A DNA stretch of 64,000 bases from Raffaelea ambrosiae (lineage: Eukaryota > Ascomycota > Sordariomycetes > Ophiostomatales > Ophiostomataceae). The DNA lies in NCBI GenBank assembly GCA_002778195.1, contig PCDI01000003.1:3785243-3849242 (forward strand), written 5' to 3'. Made by a program: the position numbers and the translations under genes. The notes beneath the pieces are model-generated. The model saw nothing but the letters and a program-made list of their open reading frames with translations. It made no database searches and was not told the origin of the DNA. This document shows, one piece after another, positions 46,264-57,724 of this stretch; position 1 is the stretch's first letter; each line of letters opens with the position of its first letter.

Positions 46264-48402
46264 ATGGCTGCACTGTACCAGGAGCTCACATCGGAAGACG
46301 GGCCACTCTTCCGGCTGCTCACTGTGGAGGCCAGCCGGTCTCGAGACGATCCGATCGAGTGCGCGCTGAACGTGTTGCCGCTCCGCGTCGATGTGCCGCC
46401 CTACGAGGCGTTGTCTTACTGCTGGGGCGACGTGAACGACAAGGCCACCATCACGTGCAATCGTGAGACAGTATCTGTGACCAAAAACCTGCACGCCGCT
46501 CTTCAGCAGCTGCGCCGGACGGATCGTCCGCGCGTCCTCTGGGTCGACTTTCTCTGCATCAACCAGGCCGATGTCACCGAGCGGGCCCGTCAGGTCGCCT
46601 TTATGCGGCAGATCTACGAGCTGGCGACGCGCGTGGTGGTCTGGCTCGGTCTCGAGGAGGAGGTCCGTGGCAAAGACGGCATATACAAGGGAGGCGACAC
46701 CATCGAGCTGTGCTTTCAGTTCTGTGAGCAGAGCGCCAACAAGTGGATACGACAGACCCAGGACCCCAGCCAGAAAAAGCGCGACAAGGCGTGGAAGGAG
46801 GTCACGAGCGACTGGGCAATATCGTCACTGAGCAAGAGTATTGCTCGGCTGGGGCGGTCGGCGACGTGGTGCGATCCGGACCGTCACAAGTGCAAGTAAA
46901 GCCTTTGGAGCGTTTTCACAGCCCACATTCGTTGGCCCACCCCCGAACTCGTCGTGACTGACTCGTGGTCAGACAAAAAGAAACACAAAAGCCTGCGCGA
47001 GCGCTTCAACGGCCCGGTCTTGCCTATGTACGTGTTTGGCTGTCTGTTGTTGCGCTCTTGGTGGACGCGCGCCTGGGTGGTCCAGGAAATCAGTGTCGCC
47101 CGGGAGGCCATGGTGTACTGCGGAAGCTCCTGGATTGAATGGGACGCCCTGAGCATCGCCATCGTCCTGGCCACCTACGGCATCATCGAGGACTCGTATC
47201 TGTGGGCCATGAATGAGGGCCGTGCCACGTCCGTCATCCGCTTCATGGACAACCTCCGCCGCGAGACGGCACCGCTGGACCTGCTCGGCACGCTCTCCGA
47301 GTTCCGCGGCACGCACGCCACGGATCCTCGCGACAAGGTGTACGCCTTTCTGGGTCTCGTCGCCTTGGATGGTACCGAAGACGAAGACCACGCCCGAGCC
47401 CAACTGTCCGTCCAGAGCGACTATGCTGTCGACGTGGCCACATGCTACCGCTACACGACCCTGGCCTGCTTAACTGGCCGCGACAACCTCGACTGTCTGT
47501 CTGTGCCGCGCATCCCCTCCATCTCCTCGTCCCAATCGGCTCTCGATACCGCCGCGTCTGGCATGCCCTCCTGGGTTGCCGACTGGAGCTTCTTTGCGCC
47601 GGAGACGTGTGAGATCCCGATCGGTCTGGGCTTTGCCGGACGTGTCGACGACTATGCTGCGTGCGGCTCCGACATCCACTACACGGCGCGGCCGCTCGAC
47701 GACCGCCCCGACCTCCTGCGTCTGTCGGGCTACGTACTCGACTCTCTGAATCAGATCGCCTCGACTTCCATGCCCTTGGGCTTGGACCGCGGTATCCCCT
47801 ATGACGTCCAATTCACCCAAGGCAAGCGTGCCGTCTTCAAGGTGCTTGCTGCCCGCTCTGCCGAATACAGCGCCGTGCTGCAGCAATGGGACCAGTTCGT
47901 TGCCGACGCTGGCGGCGTTGAGGACAAGACCGACCGCCGCATTCTACTGGCGGACCTGATGCATGGCGGCAAGGATGCCGACGACTACGGCGACGAATCC
48001 GAGAGCGCCATCACGCGCATCATGGGAATCATGTGGTTTAAGGACCGAGCTGTCGATCTGGCCCGTCTCGGCCTGGACCACTGGACTACCGCCACTTTCG
48101 ACACCATGGCGGCTTTCGTCGACATGGCTGAGCGCATCCGGCGCCTGCAGACTATCGGGGCCAATCGTCGCCTAGCCGTCACCGCTGCCCGCAGTGATCT
48201 GGCGCTGGTGCCGCAGGACACGCGCCCCGGCGACCGGGTGGTGCTCTGCGAAGGCGGCAAGCTGCCTCTGATTCTGCGGCCAGCGGACAAGGGCTATGAA
48301 CAGGACAGCGTGTGGGAGCTTGTGGGGGTCGCGTACGTGCCCAACATTATGCACGGAGAAGCGTGGAATAAGGAACAATGCGGGACGATGCTGGTTCGGT
48401 AG
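46264..48402 (+). CDS. HET-domain protein (interrupted by an in-frame TAA)
   Basis: HET domains drive heterokaryon incompatibility and related cell-death responses in filamentous ascomycetes. The classic blocks are present: YEALSYCWGD (about 55-65), LWVDFLCINQAD (about 95-106) and RAWVVQEISVARE, with TDPRDKVYAFLGL later. The C-terminal GDRVVLCEGGKLPLILRP and WELVGVAYVPNIMHGEAW are also typical. A TAA at 46897-46899 separates two parts that are in the same frame. It can be removed by a 96-bp intron (46896-46991, GTAAAG donor, CTGAC branch near 46958, AAAG acceptor), giving about 680 residues. However, that acceptor is not the first AG after the branch, which would break the frame. It could instead be a true nonsense codon. 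RNA evidence would settle this. Confidence 0.85.
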
Positions 48403-49552
48403 GGGTTGCTGGCCAGCTATCTGTCAGGAATTTGTTTGACCCGTACATAGACTTGCCTGCCCATGTTGGTCTTGTTTCTGCAAATTTGTCGAGCTCAGTA
48501 GCACTCCGTACCTACATGTCTTGGCTGCAGATGTGCTATGGCAGCTATGGAAGAGGATCAGAGACTCGTAAACTCGAGCCATCGGTAGGTACCATAAACG
48601 TTTCCGGGGCAATATCACCATCTCCGACGATTGTGGGTTTGTGAACGTCGCCGCACATGTGTCGTCTGAACCAATGAGCGGTCATCGAATGAGCGAAAGC
48701 GACGGCGCGAATCGATCCATCCGGTGGCCGTTGTTGGTTGGATCATTCAGAACGTCAACCAATCGTCGCCCAGGATGCTTTCAAGTCGTCTAGTCAACTT
48801 CCGAGATCTCGTTAAAGTATACGGGACAATGCTGTCAATTACCTCCCGAAGGCCATTGGTGTTTGGCTTCCGAAAGCTCATGCCGAAGACGAAGCAATGC
48901 AGAAAACGGTCCAGATCCATGGCATCTGATCTGATCTGAAAGCCGTCTACTTGCCTGTTTAAATCAATACTGGCAAGCGGTCTGTTTTGCATTGACAATC
49001 TTGTCAGCTTTTCCCACCGAATAGAATTCCCACCCAGCTCATTGAAAGAAAGCCCAGGTTCCCGTATGCAGTTATCCACGGGCCACAACGGCAAGTAACA
49101 GAATATGCCCGGTGTGTCCGACTTGCCAGGACCCCCTCTTTTGCTGCCAGGGGCCAGTGGGGGGCAGCAGGCGATGGCCGGTCGGCAGACATTTGTGCCG
49201 CCGTCTTCGGCCGAACTCCGCAGACCGGTTAGTCCTCAGATCACAGGGACATCAGATCACAGGGAATGGCTCTTTATCGCCATTTCAGAAACGCGGAAAA
49301 CACACAAGCGCAATTTGTCTCTTCTATTTCCATCTTTTTTTTTTTTTTCCCTCGCAAAAAAAATGGGGAGCCAAACAAAAAAGGGGTGCACAACAGATTG
49401 AATTCGAAGAAATAAGGAAACAGAACACCACTTTCGCCCATCACCTCTTGAGCATGCTTCCGATTCTTTTATTTATTTACTACTTGAATTTAGTTTGAAA
49501 AACTTCATCCTTTGAATCCTTGTCTAATCTTTGTCCTCCAATCCCTCCGATA
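48403..49552. other. Intergenic, no gene recognised
   Basis: About 1.15 kb. A 115-codon minus-strand open frame (48747-49094) has no recognisable domain and is not called. A 14-bp direct repeat, TCAGATCACAGGGA, lies at 49236 and 49252. Confidence 0.5.
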
Positions 49553-51206
49553 ATGCCTCGCAGCCATTCTGACAACGACGATGGTGCATGGATTGGCATA
49601 CAGGAGAAGGCCATAGAGGGTCCCCGGGACGGCCCAACTTCTGCTCGTGTTGAGAGAAGCCCGGACATGAATGGAAATTCCGTTTCAAGGCCAGTGCGCA
49701 GCCAAGATGGAGAAAAACTCACAACAGAAGATAACGTCCGACTGTCAGACGCCGACAACCTGACACCCTCCGAACACGAACCGGAGCCCAGGACGAGCAA
49801 GCTGTCGGCTGTGATCAGCCGTATTTCCTCTACAGCTGCAGCAGAAGTTGGCCCTCCACCGGACGGCGGCTGGGCCGCTTGGACGACATGTACGTCTCGT
49901 GATTTCGCTTTTTGCCGTCAAACACTGATGCCAATACCGTCGCTTTCGTCCAGGTGCCTGTGCCCATCTTGTGTTCTGCAATACTTGGGGCTTTGTCAAC
50001 TCCTTTGGCATTTTCCAAACATACTATGCCGAGTTCCTTGCACCTCTCCCCCCCAGCACGATTTCGTGGATCGGCTCTGTCCAAGTCTTCCTCGCCTTCT
50101 TCCTCAGTGTCTTTTCAGGTCGTGTCTCTGACGCCGGGCACTTTCGACTTTGCTATTGGGTCGGCGCACTTTTCCAAGTAGCTGGCATTTTTGGTGCGTC
50201 TGCCTCCAAGAACTACTGGCAGCTCATGCTCTCGCAAGGAGTCTGTGTCGGCCTCGGTGCTGGTATTCTCTGCTGTCCAGTTATGTCTGGCGTTGCCACT
50301 TTTTTTTCTCGTCGCCGTAGTCTTGCTATCGGATTGGTCACCTGTGGCAATGTCTCCGGCGGTCTGATCTTCCCGGCCATGGCGCGCCAACTCCTTCCAT
50401 CCGTTGGTTTTGCCTGGACAATGCGTGCCATTGGTTTCATGGAGCTGGGTATGCTTGTTGTTATTGGGCTCATAATCCGCACACGCGAGCGTCCAAAGGC
50501 AACTGGTCCCATTGTCGACTTCCATGCTTTCCTGGACCTCGAATACACCTTGTACATCGTGGGCATGTTCTTCGTAAGTCAACCCTTGCCAAACACCCTG
50601 CGCAAACGACCAGAGAGTATCTGCACTCTGACACTAGCTTTCTTTCAGAACATTGCTGGCACTTTTATCAATTTCTACTACGTTGCCTCGTTTGGCCGAA
50701 CCGGCATCAATAATCCATTCAGCTACCCAGACTCCCTTAACCTTCTTCTCATCTTCAATGGAGTTGGTGTAGTTGGTCGACTGGGCGGCGCTTTTTTAGC
50801 TGACCATGCTGGTCCTCTCAATCTGATATACCCTTGCGCGTTCGCTGGTGCTATGTTCTGCTTTGCTTGGATAGCTGTACACGACCGCTCGGGCGTGTAT
50901 GTATGGACCAGTTTCTATGCAGTGTGGGGCGGTGGTATACAGGCCCTCTTTCCTGCCGGGCTTGGTAGTCTCACCACTGATGTACGCATAATGGGACAAC
51001 GTTTGGGCATGGGCTTCACCGTTATCAGCGTCTCTGTTCTGGTCGGGCCTCCGGTAGCGGGAGCCATGATCACCGCCATGAATGGCAGCTACCTCGGAGC
51101 GCAGCTGTATTCCGGTTGCCTCTTAATTTGTGGCGCCCTTGCAGTTATAACGGTGAAAGTGATTCGCATGAGACGGACAAATTCCAAGTGGCTCAACAAG
51201 ATATAA
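49553..51206 (+). CDS. MFS monocarboxylate-type permease
   Basis: Three exons, 49553-49889, 49954-50573 and 50649-51206, 504 residues. Intron 1 (64 bp) splits a Cys codon. Intron 2 is 75 bp (GTAAGT to TTTCAG), contains no stop and is a multiple of three, so unspliced RNA would encode a version with 25 extra residues. The family signature PPDGGWAAW precedes helix 1 (WGFVNSFGIFQTYY). Helix-rich blocks such as LSQGVCVGLGAGILCCPVMS and IFNGVGVVGRLGGAFLADHAG match the fungal MCT (SLC16-like) group. These are thought to carry monocarboxylates or related acids at the plasma membrane; yeast Mch proteins suggest riboflavin or unknown cargo. A hydrophilic head of about 100 residues is usual. Confidence 0.9.
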
Positions 51207-51559
51207 GTGTGAATCAATCAAAAATATAAAAAAGGGTTTGAATTAACTGGAACAAATTTGAACTCAGGAACAACCAACGATTCAAGCGACAAACACAAGC
51301 AAACAGCAACAACAACAACAACAACAACAACAACAGCAGCAACAACGAAGGCAAAAAACAAAAGACAAAAGATAAAAGGCAAAAGGCTAAAGGCAGAACG
51401 AAAAACTGCAAATAGAACAATGTATTCAACTTGATGCAACCGTTTGTGCTTGCTTGGCTTGTTGTCACAATTCTCACGGCATCACGTGAACCAGCCTGAA
51501 ATTAGAAAGGTTGTCACGCGGAAACCACACCTGAGCCATCAGCTGGTGCCTTTCTTAGC
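51207..51559. other. Convergent 3' flanks
   Basis: Between the permease and the unknown minus-strand gene. It holds a (CAA)n tract (about 51306-51345) and A-rich repeats of the AAAGGCAAAAGA kind. No gene. Confidence 0.6.
51306..51345. repeat. (CAA)n/(CAG) microsatellite
   Basis: About eleven CAA units followed by CAG units in the permease 3' flank. It is the same repeat type that is expanded inside the beta-mannosidase pseudogene. Confidence 0.9.
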
Positions 51560-52612
51560 TCAATTTCCTTGGCTATCTCGTGCTGCAGACAGCAGATCAC
51601 GCAGTCGACGTACCCCACCCGATACTCGCGCGATCGAACGCTGCAGGTCCACAGCCTGCTCCAGCACGGCCCGTCGCGTGTCGTATCGGTCTTGGGCGGC
51701 CGCTGCAGCGGGCAGCCGCATGGTGCGATACACGAGGTCATCTGTGCCGCGGAGCTGCACCAGGAAATTGTCCAGTGCCAATAGCAGAGCTCCGACGCTT
51801 CTGTCTGTTTCTGTGTCGAAAGTTGGGCGCCGTTTGATGGGGGAGAGCCGTTGCCGCTCTCGTGCATCGGAAGGCAGCATTTGGTGACGAGATATTGATT
51901 CGGAGTCATAGTTTCGATGGCCCCGATCTTCCAGACCATCGCCTCCATGACGCGAATAAGGAGGGCGCGAGATTGCCGGCAAAGATCCTCGCGGAGAAGA
52001 TGGAGGTAGTGGCTGTCTCGATCGCTGCCATGCAAGTCGCACGGACGGGCCAGGTAAGTGGCCTGGTCCAACGTGGCCGCGATTATCAAGAGTGCCAGAA
52101 AGAGGCGCATTCCTTGTTGGGCTATCCCGCGGTTCTGGAATAGCTGTGTTCTCCATGCTGCGATGGCTGTCGGCAAAGGTTTGTCTTCGACTTGCTGGCT
52201 GCGATATTTCTGAACGGGCCCTGCGTCTCTTGAAGTAGTGCCGAACTGCGTACTGGATGACCTGGCCCAGAACCAGACGAACTACATCGTCGATTTCAAA
52301 AGATGGCAGTCTCTCCCGGTTCAGATTTGGACTTTCTGTGTCGTCTGGATCGGATGTCGACAACGATGCTCGACTCTGGCTGTCGGCTCCTCTCCCCCCC
52401 CCTTTCTTGGAAAACAAATGCACTGTGTATTCCAGTATGCTCTGGATAAGGCGCTCAATTTGCCTGTTGCTTCGCGCATTTTCTGCCTCGAGCCGTGCAC
52501 GGCTGTTGCTGCGCGCACGATTCCAACTATTACTTCGACTGCTGGGCGGGCTAGCTTCGCAGCGACCTCTCAGGGGCGCCGGGCGGTTCCATTCATCTTG
52601 GGGTTTTGGCAT
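51560..52612 (-). CDS. Unknown basic, low-complexity protein
   Basis: Intronless, 350 residues from Met at 52612 (MPKPQDEW). The frame is open to 52687, but the nearer Met seems more natural. There is no signal peptide or membrane helix. Arg, Ser, Pro and Gln dominate. Two short segments look ordered: RQIERLIQSILEYTVHLFS and VRLVLGQVIQYAVRHYFKRR are amphipathic and similar to each other, suggesting a repeated motif. The C-terminal part (about residues 265-350, ending RRLRDLLSAARDSQGN) is helical. I do not recognise a family and give no function. Coding status rests on length and plausible residue make-up. Confidence 0.55.
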   Translation of the reverse strand: MPKPQDEWNRPAPLRGRCEASPPSSRSNSWNRARSNSRARLEAENARSNRQIERLIQSILEYTVHLFSKKGGGRGADSQSRASLSTSDPDDTESPNLNRERLPSFEIDDVVRLVLGQVIQYAVRHYFKRRRARSEISQPASRRQTFADSHRSMENTAIPEPRDSPTRNAPLSGTLDNRGHVGPGHLPGPSVRLAWQRSRQPLPPSSPRGSLPAISRPPYSRHGGDGLEDRGHRNYDSESISRHQMLPSDARERQRLSPIKRRPTFDTETDRSVGALLLALDNFLVQLRGTDDLVYRTMRLPAAAAAQDRYDTRRAVLEQAVDLQRSIARVSGGVRRLRDLLSAARDSQGN

Positions 52613-53340
52613 GGCTGCAGCCTGATGGGGGTCAAGATTTGGTCGATTTAACAACAAACACGGATGTTGCTTTACATTCACAATCATACATCCGTGACAG
52701 AACCGAAAAAAAAGTCATCTTATTTTATACAAGCTGTCCACGATTGTCGCTGTTCAGCTGATGATTGTTACATGTAAGTCATAATGCGAAGACACGTGAG
52801 GCACCGCCTAACTCACTAACACGACAAAGACGTGGGATGACCACACCGAAAACTTTGTCTCAAGAAGGCCATGGGGCCAAGTCACTAGGGCAACTAGCAA
52901 GACCACAACCAACACAGCTAGCAAAATCCAGCCTCCTTCAATCCCATGTTGGGGCGTCATTGTGTCGTAGGCCAGACGTGCGTTGCACAACCACTGGGGG
53001 GGTTTGGCAGCCTTGCGTGTCTACCAGCCGTCACCACGGGAGTATGAAGCCAGGTCTACCCAACGCAGTTAATGTTAGCGACACAGTTAGGTGTAGTTTT
53101 CTGAGAATTAATTGTACAGTCATAGATCAGGGGAAAAGTGTTGTGCAATATTTAGAGTAGGATCGCCATGGAATTAGGTCTATATATAACAGGCAGATGT
53201 ATCATAAGAAAACCGAAAGCCTCTCTCGACTCTTTAACTTTTACCATCCACTTCCCAATTCCTATACCTTACTCTCGGCATTCAATTCCCAGCGCGTCAA
53301 TCTCAAGCCAAATCCAGAACCGTTCAAGTCACAGAACACG
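52613..53340. other. Intergenic, promoter of the Ser/Thr-rich gene
   Basis: No gene is recognised. TATATATAA at 53181-53189 is a likely TATA box, about 155 bp before the start of the decayed secreted-protein gene. Confidence 0.5.
53181..53189 (+). promoter_or_regulatory. TATA box of the decayed secreted-protein gene
   Basis: TATATATAA in a typical position upstream of the signal-peptide start at 53341. The promoter may still be intact although the gene is broken. Confidence 0.5.
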
Positions 53341-54769
53341 ATGCGCATTGACACATTAGCTATATCTTTTATGGCCAGTGCGGCCTTGGCGGTTTCGTTC
53401 ACCAGCCTGAGAATGAGAAAAAGTTGACACTTTCGCAACCAGGCCGGCGTGGGCCAATACATCCATGACTACCAACATGTTCACCGAGGAGACACCAATT
53501 TCGTTGGTCACCTCCCCTCAACTTACGAGCAGCCTCAACCTTCGGGCGAGGGCGACACAAAAACATACGGCGACATTCACCTCTCCCAAGACATCTTCTA
53601 CCAAGCACTCCACTTCTTCGAAGACCGCTGTTGCTACATCCCATACGTCGTTCAAGACTTCTGAGACTTCTACCGCTTCCAAATCATCACCATATAAGAC
53701 GAAAGCCTTTACTTCCATGCCCAAGACCTTGGCATCATCTAAGACTTCTTCGTGTTCTACATCCAGGTCCTTGCCATCGCCCACGTCATCCAAAACCTCC
53801 ACAACGAAGATTCCAACTTCGAGGACTTCCACATCTGCCACATCTGCTATCTCATAGACGTCCTCTACTACTTTCATGTTATCGAAGACTCCCACACCGT
53901 CGAAAACTTTGACTTCCAAGACGTCAACTTCCAAGACGTCAACTTCCAAGACTTCAATTCTGACTTCGACCTCATCGTCTAAGACTTCTTCGTCCAAGAC
54001 TTCTGTCATTTCTACTTCATCCACATCGACTTCGTCCACATTCTCTATGTCATCCACAACTTCACAGACTTCTACTACATCGGCCTCACCCCCGACCACT
54101 ACCTTTATGACGTCGAGGACACGCCATACAACACGGCCGACTACGTCGCACACCACAGAGCATGTTACCTCAACTTCCAGACACACTCGCACTCGCACTT
54201 GCACGCGTGTTTCTACGACGTCAATCACGACCGTGTCAACAACATTTCCAACCACATCGACCTCTTCGACATCCAGGCTGACCCACATCCGTACTTCTAC
54301 CACTTGGACGTCAAGTTCGGCGACCTCGCCGGCCTCTTCGGCTTCGTCGATTACAAAGTCTACGCCCTCTACAGAGTCATTGACGCCAATATTAACGCCA
54401 ACTCCTCACGTCTACTTCTACCTGCGCACTAGTCTTAAGTCGGGCCAGGCCGGATAGGAGGAGTTTGACAAGCTTTATGTTTACGCTTACCATACGGGTG
54501 CTGGCGGGAACGATGCTATGTTCTCGGCCAATTTCTCGCATGCTCTTACGGCGTATGTTGAAGAAGCCGGCTCTGATGATCCAGTGACTATCTCTGGAAG
54601 TATGTGGGTTAGCTATTCCACCAGCTCGTGCGTTAATCACTTGGTGACAGCTCCTCTCGAGTGGAGAAACATACGTTTGTATGCGCATTGGAGATTGTTC
54701 AAACATAAGCAGTTGCATTCAAGAATCTTGTCCAGTCCGGGTCGAATCCGTTGGCACCGGAATTTTTGA
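53341..54769 (+). pseudogene. Decayed Ser/Thr/Lys-rich secreted or cell-wall protein
   Basis: A start at 53341 gives a good signal peptide (MRIDTLAISFMASAALA), but this frame stops at 53428. From 53465 a different frame carries a long Ser/Thr/Lys-rich stalk typical of fungal wall proteins. A TAG at 53855-53857 interrupts it, then the same frame resumes until TAG at 54455-54457. It resumes once more into a compact domain, EEFDKLYVYAYHTGAGGND then AMFSANFSHALTAYVEEAG, before a final stop. So one frame of about 435 codons holds two internal stops, and a frameshift (or an unrecognised intron) separates it from the signal peptide. The DKLYVYAYHTGAGGND block resembles the C-terminal domain of some secreted fungal proteins of unknown role. 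Three 15-bp repeats lie in the stalk at 53911-53955. Confidence 0.7.
53911..53955 (+). repeat. Three 15-bp tandem repeats
   Basis: Units close to AACTTCCAAGACGTC occur three times in a row and encode TSKTS-type pentapeptides in the Ser/Thr stalk. Confidence 0.9.
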
Positions 54770-54919
54770 GATTGCCTTTACTTGCAAGACACGCTTGCTT
54801 GAATGACCCAGCCACGCAACATATGAGAAGAATGGGGATGTAGCATAGATACACCGGGATTTCTTGTGATGTGCATACGATTTTATAAGAAATAGCGGTT
54901 AAGCGTTTGGAACGAATGT

Positions 54920-56340
54920 TTAAAATGTCTCTGCGTCGTGACTAAAAAGCCACTTTCTTCTCTCATCATGGCCCCAATAGACGGGACTTGCATCGTCATT
55001 CTTGGCAATACATTCGTCGTGCTCCTTCCGCGTTTCGCCATCCGGAAGATGATATGAGTCCTGCAAGCGACGGCCCCATTTCTGCAAAACCAGGGTCCTC
55101 GGACGACGGATCCTCTCATACTCTTCAAGTGCAGAAGTTAATGTAGCCTTGGATGACGATTGCAAAACCTTTCTCAGCACCGCGGCGTCTTCACTGGCCA
55201 TGGCTGCTCCTGACGCCATGTGTGGCAGCATCGGATGGGCAGCATCTCCAAGAAGCACGGCGTTTCCTGAGGGATGGACCCAGTTGTCGACGAATTCGGG
55301 ATCATACAGGCGCCATTTGAGAAAGTCCTATAGAAATATATGTTTCAGATGCTGAAATAGAATTGTGTCGGTGGTATTCAGAGTACTACTACCTTTGCTG
55401 CCAAAGCAGCTAACTTGCGGACTTGCGGTTCCCACCCAGAAAATCGCCTCACGAGCTCATCCTCGTCGGCGCTAATCAACTTTGAATCTCCTTTCGTCAT
55501 TTCATGGTCGTTCTGTGTGGATTCGGAGGCACAGAGCACAACATTGTAGAGCTCGCCACCCCTCACAGGATATCCGATAACATGGGCACCCGGACCGCAC
55601 CAGGACGTAATCCACGATTGTGAGATGAGGCTGCGCATCTCGGGATCAGCTAAGATGTCCTGTCCAGGTACAAGAGCTCGGTATGATATGTATCCTGTGT
55701 CCACCGGAGACGATGCATATCCTTGAAAGGCCCCCCGTGCGCTGCTTTGAGCACCTACGCAAGTCAGTGTTCTTTTTCATCCCCGACTTCCATGTTGACA
55801 GTACAAACCATCTGCAATGACAAGCAAGTCCCCTTCAACTTCGTCCCCGTCCTCCAAGATGGCCGACGGAAGCTCCCAGTCGTAACTCTCCACCTTGCTT
55901 GAGCTTCGAACGTCTATACCTAGCGACAATGCCTTTTCTAGCAACATTGCATGGTAGTCTGCCCGGTGCACCATTAGGTAGCTGCCCACAAAGCCACATT
56001 CGGGAATGCCGTGTGGCATGTTGGCCAATACTTCCCCGGTGTCATAACGTAAAAAGCGGTTGCCGTTCGAGTACGTCTTCTTCACGCTGGTCAAGTCGAG
56101 CCCCCATCGGTCCAAAAGCTGAGAGCTATTTGGAGGAATGTGCATTCCAGCTCCAACTTCCACAAACGAAGACGCCTGGTCTAGAATTGTCACAAAATTG
56201 CCATCTGTTTGCAGTCCAATACCGGCCAGAAGACCACCAATGCCGGCACCAACGACAACAACATTGAGTTTCTCGTTGTGGGTTGCAGACTCGCCATCGA
56301 GGTGGCCCCCGTTCACAAAGGCAGAGTCAGCCATTACCAC
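54920..56340 (-). CDS. FAD-dependent monooxygenase, salicylate-hydroxylase-like
   Basis: Three exons, 56340-55809, 55754-55393 and 55327-54920, giving about 433 residues. The 54- and 65-bp introns join IADG to AQSSARG and LAAK to DFLKWRLYD in phase. It is a class A flavoprotein monooxygenase that would hydroxylate an aromatic or similar ring using NAD(P)H. The N-terminal Rossmann motif is VVVVGAGIGGLLAGIGL (about 26-42). A GxG-like and DG region is DLLVIADG, and the second FAD motif is VLLGDAAHPMLPHMASGAAMASEDA. VEVGAGMHIPPNSSQLLDRW is typical of salicylate hydroxylase homologues. The family is large (many members act in secondary metabolism), so the substrate is unknown. A Met two codons in (56334) is an alternative start. 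Confidence 0.92.
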
Positions 56341-57724
56341 CTGCTTTGGTTTTCTGTGGTTTGCTTTGGTTTGCGATGGCTATGCCGGGTCCTCATGGGA
56401 AGAATAGCCTAAGCGTGCGTTTTTGGCGTTTCTGGCTCCTTCTAAAGAACGAAGAAGTGGGGCTCCTCTCATTGGTCAGGGTCAGCATCACCACAAACTC
56501 GGCGGCCTGCAAAGGGCAGAGATGCGACGGCGTGGAATATAGTTGTTTGTCAAGCCAAAACAGTGTATTTGCTTGATCTGTCGTAGCTTGGCACCGGTCT
56601 GACAACGGTGACGCCTACGGTATCTTTATAGGCTCACAATTCGCAAACTTCTAGCAAATTCAGACTTCCAATCGTAGTTATCTACACAGCTTTTTAGAAC
56701 CCCAGCTCCCACCATATGGTTACGACTTGCAGCCGCAGTCATGTTCGGGAGGTGACATCTGTCAACAAATACATGTGATTGTTGAGTACGGGTGAGACAC
56801 GCCGTAGCCAAGCTCCATACCGACGCCCTAGCTGCGGAAGCAAACAATAAACTAGTTATCACTTAGCCCACTAGTTGATGTCTTCAACATGGTTAATTCC
56901 ACGAATTTGACCATATGCATGGAGCTACCATCGCATTCACGTCTGCTCGTAATTAGATAAGTGGCACGCGGCAAGCATCTCGATGCGAAAATGTGACGAA
57001 TCACCTGTAGCCGAACCGTTCGCTGTCGTACCAGTTCGTCATCCTGCTCTATGTGGATATGCACTGCGTGGATAAGATGCGTACTCTACCAGAATGCATG
57101 GCGGTATCCCAACGTCAGTAGGTATTGCAAATGGCCATGCTCGAAACCCCGAGAGTTAGAAGTTTTAAACAGCAAAAGGCAGACCTGGCAGACCGGCTAT
57201 ACGCATAGGGCAAAGGTGCCCCCAAACTGCTTACATCTGCCTGGAGGTGGATGGCCGTCTGTCCGGTTCTTGGCCGATCCGCCGGCAGGCTGCCGAGTGT
57301 TGTGAATTTACATTACACATAGATATGCACACGCTTAATCATGCGGCCTGCCAGCCGTTGACCGGCTCAAAGCAGCAAAAAGCGCAAGCAAAGTCGCGTC
57401 CGCCAAAAAATGCATGGCATGTTTGGTGGCAGCTTGTGGAAATAAGACGCCGCTCCCTGTGACGAAATACCCAATTTTTCTCGGGACAGAAAGCTACACA
57501 TCTAGGAACGGAGTGTGACTAGACCGGTCAGCGACCAAACTTCCGCCGTGCTGACACCTCTTTCAAACGCCTGTCATCTGCAGCCGTGTGCCGCCATCGT
57601 CGCTGTGCTTTATTAATGTGTCTCTGCTGACACCAATCCTGTCTTGTTCCACGCCCAATCCGCCCCATAAGGTCACTACAGCGACAGCGCTTCCAAACTC
57701 TTCTTTCGATCTCGGCTGACCGCC
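56341..57724. other. Divergent intergenic, monooxygenase/acetyltransferase
   Basis: About 1.4 kb between two divergent genes. Nothing coding or repetitive is recognised. Confidence 0.55.

Noticed and set aside
48747..49094. 115-codon minus-strand open frame after the HET gene
   Set aside because: No domain or plausible start context; could be chance.
53518..54303. A 261-codon minus-strand open frame rich in Val, Asp and Glu
   Set aside because: It is the antisense of the Ser/Thr/Lys-rich stalk; the Val/Glu/Asp bias follows from that repeat. No domain or start context supports it.
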